From Micrococcaceae bacterium UBA3381 (lineage in GTDB: Bacteria > Actinomycetota > Actinomycetes > Actinomycetales > Micrococcaceae): DNA of 9,576 bases. A program made the position numbers and the translations under genes. A model generated the notes under the pieces. That model made no database searches. It was not told the DNA's origin and saw only the letters and a program-made list of their open reading frames with translations. The stretch's first letter is position 1, and each line of letters begins with the position of its first letter. The stretch is taken from positions 8,718 to 18,293 of the forward strand of contig DEPX01000108.1 of the NCBI GenBank assembly GCA_002358975.1, read 5' to 3'. Positions 7,696 through 9,576 of this stretch are shown piece after piece.

Positions 7696-8667
7696 TCATA
7701 ATAGGCGTGCCCCAGACACAGGCCCGTATTCAGCGATGGCAGTAATGTCCATGCGTTGTTCATAACGTTCGGCTAGCTGATAGGCCGCATCTAGGGTATC
7801 AGCTACAAAGATCAAAGACGGCCCACGGTCGATGGTTTGAGCAGCTAGTGCACCCTCGTCCATGCCAGCTGTTAGCCAATCATTATGTTCTGGGAGCAAG
7901 TGCACAAGGGCGGGTTGAAAGTCGTTATGCATCATCAGGGCCAGTTGTTCACCGTCACCTCGTGACACGGCGTCAATGAGGCGTTGGTCAAACTCCGGGA
8001 GCGTCTCGTCGACGACAGGGTCTGTCTCAGTTGATGATATGGCTTGCACTGTCTGAAAGACTTCGGCATCGCGGAGATCGGCTGCAGCCGGTACGAGCAC
8101 CAAGGCGATCTGGCCTTGGGATAATATTGACGTCGTGGTTTCTTCGGCTGCCCGGACGCTACTAATCACTGCACCTCCGATAATGGCATCGGCCACACCA
8201 TTGCCAACGTGCCGGGCCAAACGTGCCATCTCTTCTCTGGCAATAGATACATCCCATAGTCCAGCCAGGGCTACCAACACTGCGGCAGCCGATGCAGCTG
8301 CGCCGCCTAGGTAGGTGTCAAAGGGAATATGTTTTTCAATAGTTATATCCACACCGGCCAGATCTTTGGGACGGTCAAGGTATTCGCGCAGGGCATCTAC
8401 GGCACGAAAAACATAGGCAAGATCTTCGTGTGGGATGTCTGCATAGTCGATCACGGAGCCGAGCTGATCTTGGAAACTGACTAGCACCTCGCGGCCGGCA
8501 AGCGAGCCAACAGTGGCACAATCGTATCGGGAAACGGCCAGCTTCAGGTTCATGACGGTAGGCCGTTGGGAAGTCCGAGATGGCCCAATCTTACTAGTAA
8601 TCGAAACCATGGCTGGTGCTTGGGCAGTGACTGCCTTATTGGGTTGGTTTTCACGCCGTGTTGTCAC
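7696..8667 (-). CDS. ispE: IspE homologue lacking catalytic residues (probable pseudoenzyme)
   Basis: A 323-residue homologue of 4-diphosphocytidyl-2-C-methyl-D-erythritol kinase, the GHMP-superfamily ATP-using step of the MEP isoprenoid pathway. Length and order match IspE nearly without gaps, and scaffold pieces are clear: AAAVLVAL (127-134), HNDFQPA (247-253), YGPVSGAR (314-321). The active-site motifs are changed. PAKVNL reads PAMVSI, so the catalytic Lys is Met20 and the Asn is Ser22. GYH reads QRP (34-36). The ATP loop, normally AGGMAGGSADAA, reads DTYLGGAAASAA (117-128). GSDVPF reads GNGVAD (155-160), so the catalytic Asp is Gly157. SGSGPT reads IDRGPS (279-284). The frame is open, and the GTG start overlaps the rsmA stop as GTGA, as in an ordinary operon. 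Kinase activity is therefore unlikely; a structural or regulatory role, or slow decay, is inference. A true IspE may be encoded elsewhere. Confidence 0.85.
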   Translation of the reverse strand: MTTRRENQPNKAVTAQAPAMVSITSKIGPSRTSQRPTVMNLKLAVSRYDCATVGSLAGREVLVSFQDQLGSVIDYADIPHEDLAYVFRAVDALREYLDRPKDLAGVDITIEKHIPFDTYLGGAAASAAAVLVALAGLWDVSIAREEMARLARHVGNGVADAIIGGAVISSVRAAEETTTSILSQGQIALVLVPAAADLRDAEVFQTVQAISSTETDPVVDETLPEFDQRLIDAVSRGDGEQLALMMHNDFQPALVHLLPEHNDWLTAGMDEGALAAQTIDRGPSLIFVADTLDAAYQLAERYEQRMDITAIAEYGPVSGARLL

Positions 8668-9563
8668 ATGGCATCACTTCGCTGTTTCTGTTCGGCAATG
8701 CGTGCAAAGTCATTAATATCCAGGACTTCCCCACGAGCTTTCGAATCCACGTTAGCTGCGGTCAGAATATGTTCGGCTTCTGCTGGTGAACCAGCCCAGT
8801 TGCCCAAAGCTGCTCGTAGCGTTTTACGGCGTTGGGCAAATGCGACGTCAATAACTTCAAATACCTGTTGTCGTGACGCGGTGGTCTTTGGCGGCTGGTG
8901 GGCAGTGAAGTAGACGAGCCCTGATCGAATACGTGGAGCAGGCCAAAATACTTTTGTGCCGACGCTTCCTGCCAGTGTCGCGTGCCCATACCAGGCCATT
9001 TTGACCGATGGCACCCCGTAAATTTTCGAGCCGGGTTTAGCCACTAACCGTTCAGCGACTTCGTATTGCACCATGACCAGACCGTGTTCAATACTGGGCA
9101 GCTCTGCGAGGACGTGTAACAGAACAGGTACCGCAACGTTATATGGCAAGTTTGCCACAATTGCGGTGGGTGGCTTCTCAGCGACTACTGGTTTTGCCGC
9201 GATAATCTCGGCGCCATGAAGACTCAAGGCATCAGCTTCTAGGACGGATAACCGGTCCGCACTGTTCGATCGCCACGTTTCTACTGTTATAGCTAACTGT
9301 GCTGCAACCGGCGGGTCGATTTCTATTGCCGTGACAGCTTGGGTCGCATCAAGAATGCCCAGGGTGAGTGACCCGAGCCCCGGGCCGATTTCTAGAACAT
9401 GTTCAGTTGTCTGAAGATCTGCGGTGGCAACGATTCGCCGGATCGTGTTGGGGTCGATGACATAATTTTGACCCAGTGTTTTGGTTGGTCGCAGGCCGAT
9501 GGTGTCGGCGAGCTGGCGGATGTCTGAGGCCGAGAGCAAGGCATGTTGTTGGTCGGAAGTCAC
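8664..9563 (-). CDS. rsmA: 16S rRNA dimethyladenosine transferase RsmA/KsgA
   Basis: SAM-dependent enzyme of 299 residues that dimethylates the two adjacent adenosines in the helix 45 loop of 16S rRNA (A1518 and A1519 in E. coli) late in small-subunit assembly. Motifs: KTLGQNYVID (28-37), SAM-binding motif I LEIGPGLGSLT (57-67), EID (81-83) for the ribose, EADAL (109-113), catalytic NLPYN (138-142), and the C-terminal helical domain with FAQRRKTLR (242-250). The stretch VQYEVAERLVAKPGSKIYG (165-183) is strongly actinobacterial. All key residues are present. The GTG start has AGGA 7 bases upstream; only 13 bases lie beyond it before the right edge, so the upstream gene and promoter are not visible. 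In related genomes rpfB usually precedes rsmA. The stop overlaps the start of the IspE homologue, so the two are translationally coupled. Confidence 0.96.
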   Translation of the reverse strand: MTSDQQHALLSASDIRQLADTIGLRPTKTLGQNYVIDPNTIRRIVATADLQTTEHVLEIGPGLGSLTLGILDATQAVTAIEIDPPVAAQLAITVETWRSNSADRLSVLEADALSLHGAEIIAAKPVVAEKPPTAIVANLPYNVAVPVLLHVLAELPSIEHGLVMVQYEVAERLVAKPGSKIYGVPSVKMAWYGHATLAGSVGTKVFWPAPRIRSGLVYFTAHQPPKTTASRQQVFEVIDVAFAQRRKTLRAALGNWAGSPAEAEHILTAANVDSKARGEVLDINDFARIAEQKQRSDAM

Positions 9564-9576
9564 GGTCCCATCCTAG

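Overview
The window looks like chromosomal DNA of an actinobacterium. The block rsmA - ispE-like - uup on one strand recalls the rpfB-ksgA-ispE neighbourhood of Mycobacteriales/Corynebacteriales. The RsmA protein has very actinobacterial segments (for example YGVPSVKMAWYG), and an MMPL transporter lies just downstream. Base composition looks intermediate, clearly lower in G+C than most mycobacteria. I cannot name the genus from sequence alone.

Layout from right to left, all on the minus strand unless noted: rsmA (9563-8664) overlaps an IspE homologue (8667-7696) by 4 bases. An ABC-F ATPase of the Uup type (7626-5833) follows, then an MMPL/RND transporter (5702-3480). A plus-strand Fpg/Nei DNA glycosylase (2538-3455) converges on the MMPL gene. 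Left of it, divergently, is a transporter cluster: a broken tetR-type regulator (2349-1871), a complete EamA/DMT permease (1874-882) and an MFS transporter that runs off the left edge (852-1).

Two things stand out. First, the IspE homologue keeps the full length, collinear scaffold and operon position of a normal 4-diphosphocytidyl-methylerythritol kinase, yet residues expected to be essential are replaced in every GHMP-kinase motif: the catalytic Lys is Met, the catalytic Asp is Gly, and the ATP-binding glycine loop and the GSGPT motif are both degraded. The reading frame is open throughout and remains coupled to rsmA, so it looks like a retained pseudoenzyme rather than a decayed gene. Second, the tetR gene carries a one-base frameshift in a G tract, an apparent in-frame loss of about 30 codons and a substitution in a conserved HTH position, while a 12-bp palindrome resembling a TetR operator remains at its promoter. 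The two downstream exporters may therefore have lost their repressor.

I see no tRNA, rRNA, CRISPR array, insertion sequence or integrase, and no convincing intrinsic terminator. No gap between genes exceeds 300 bases.
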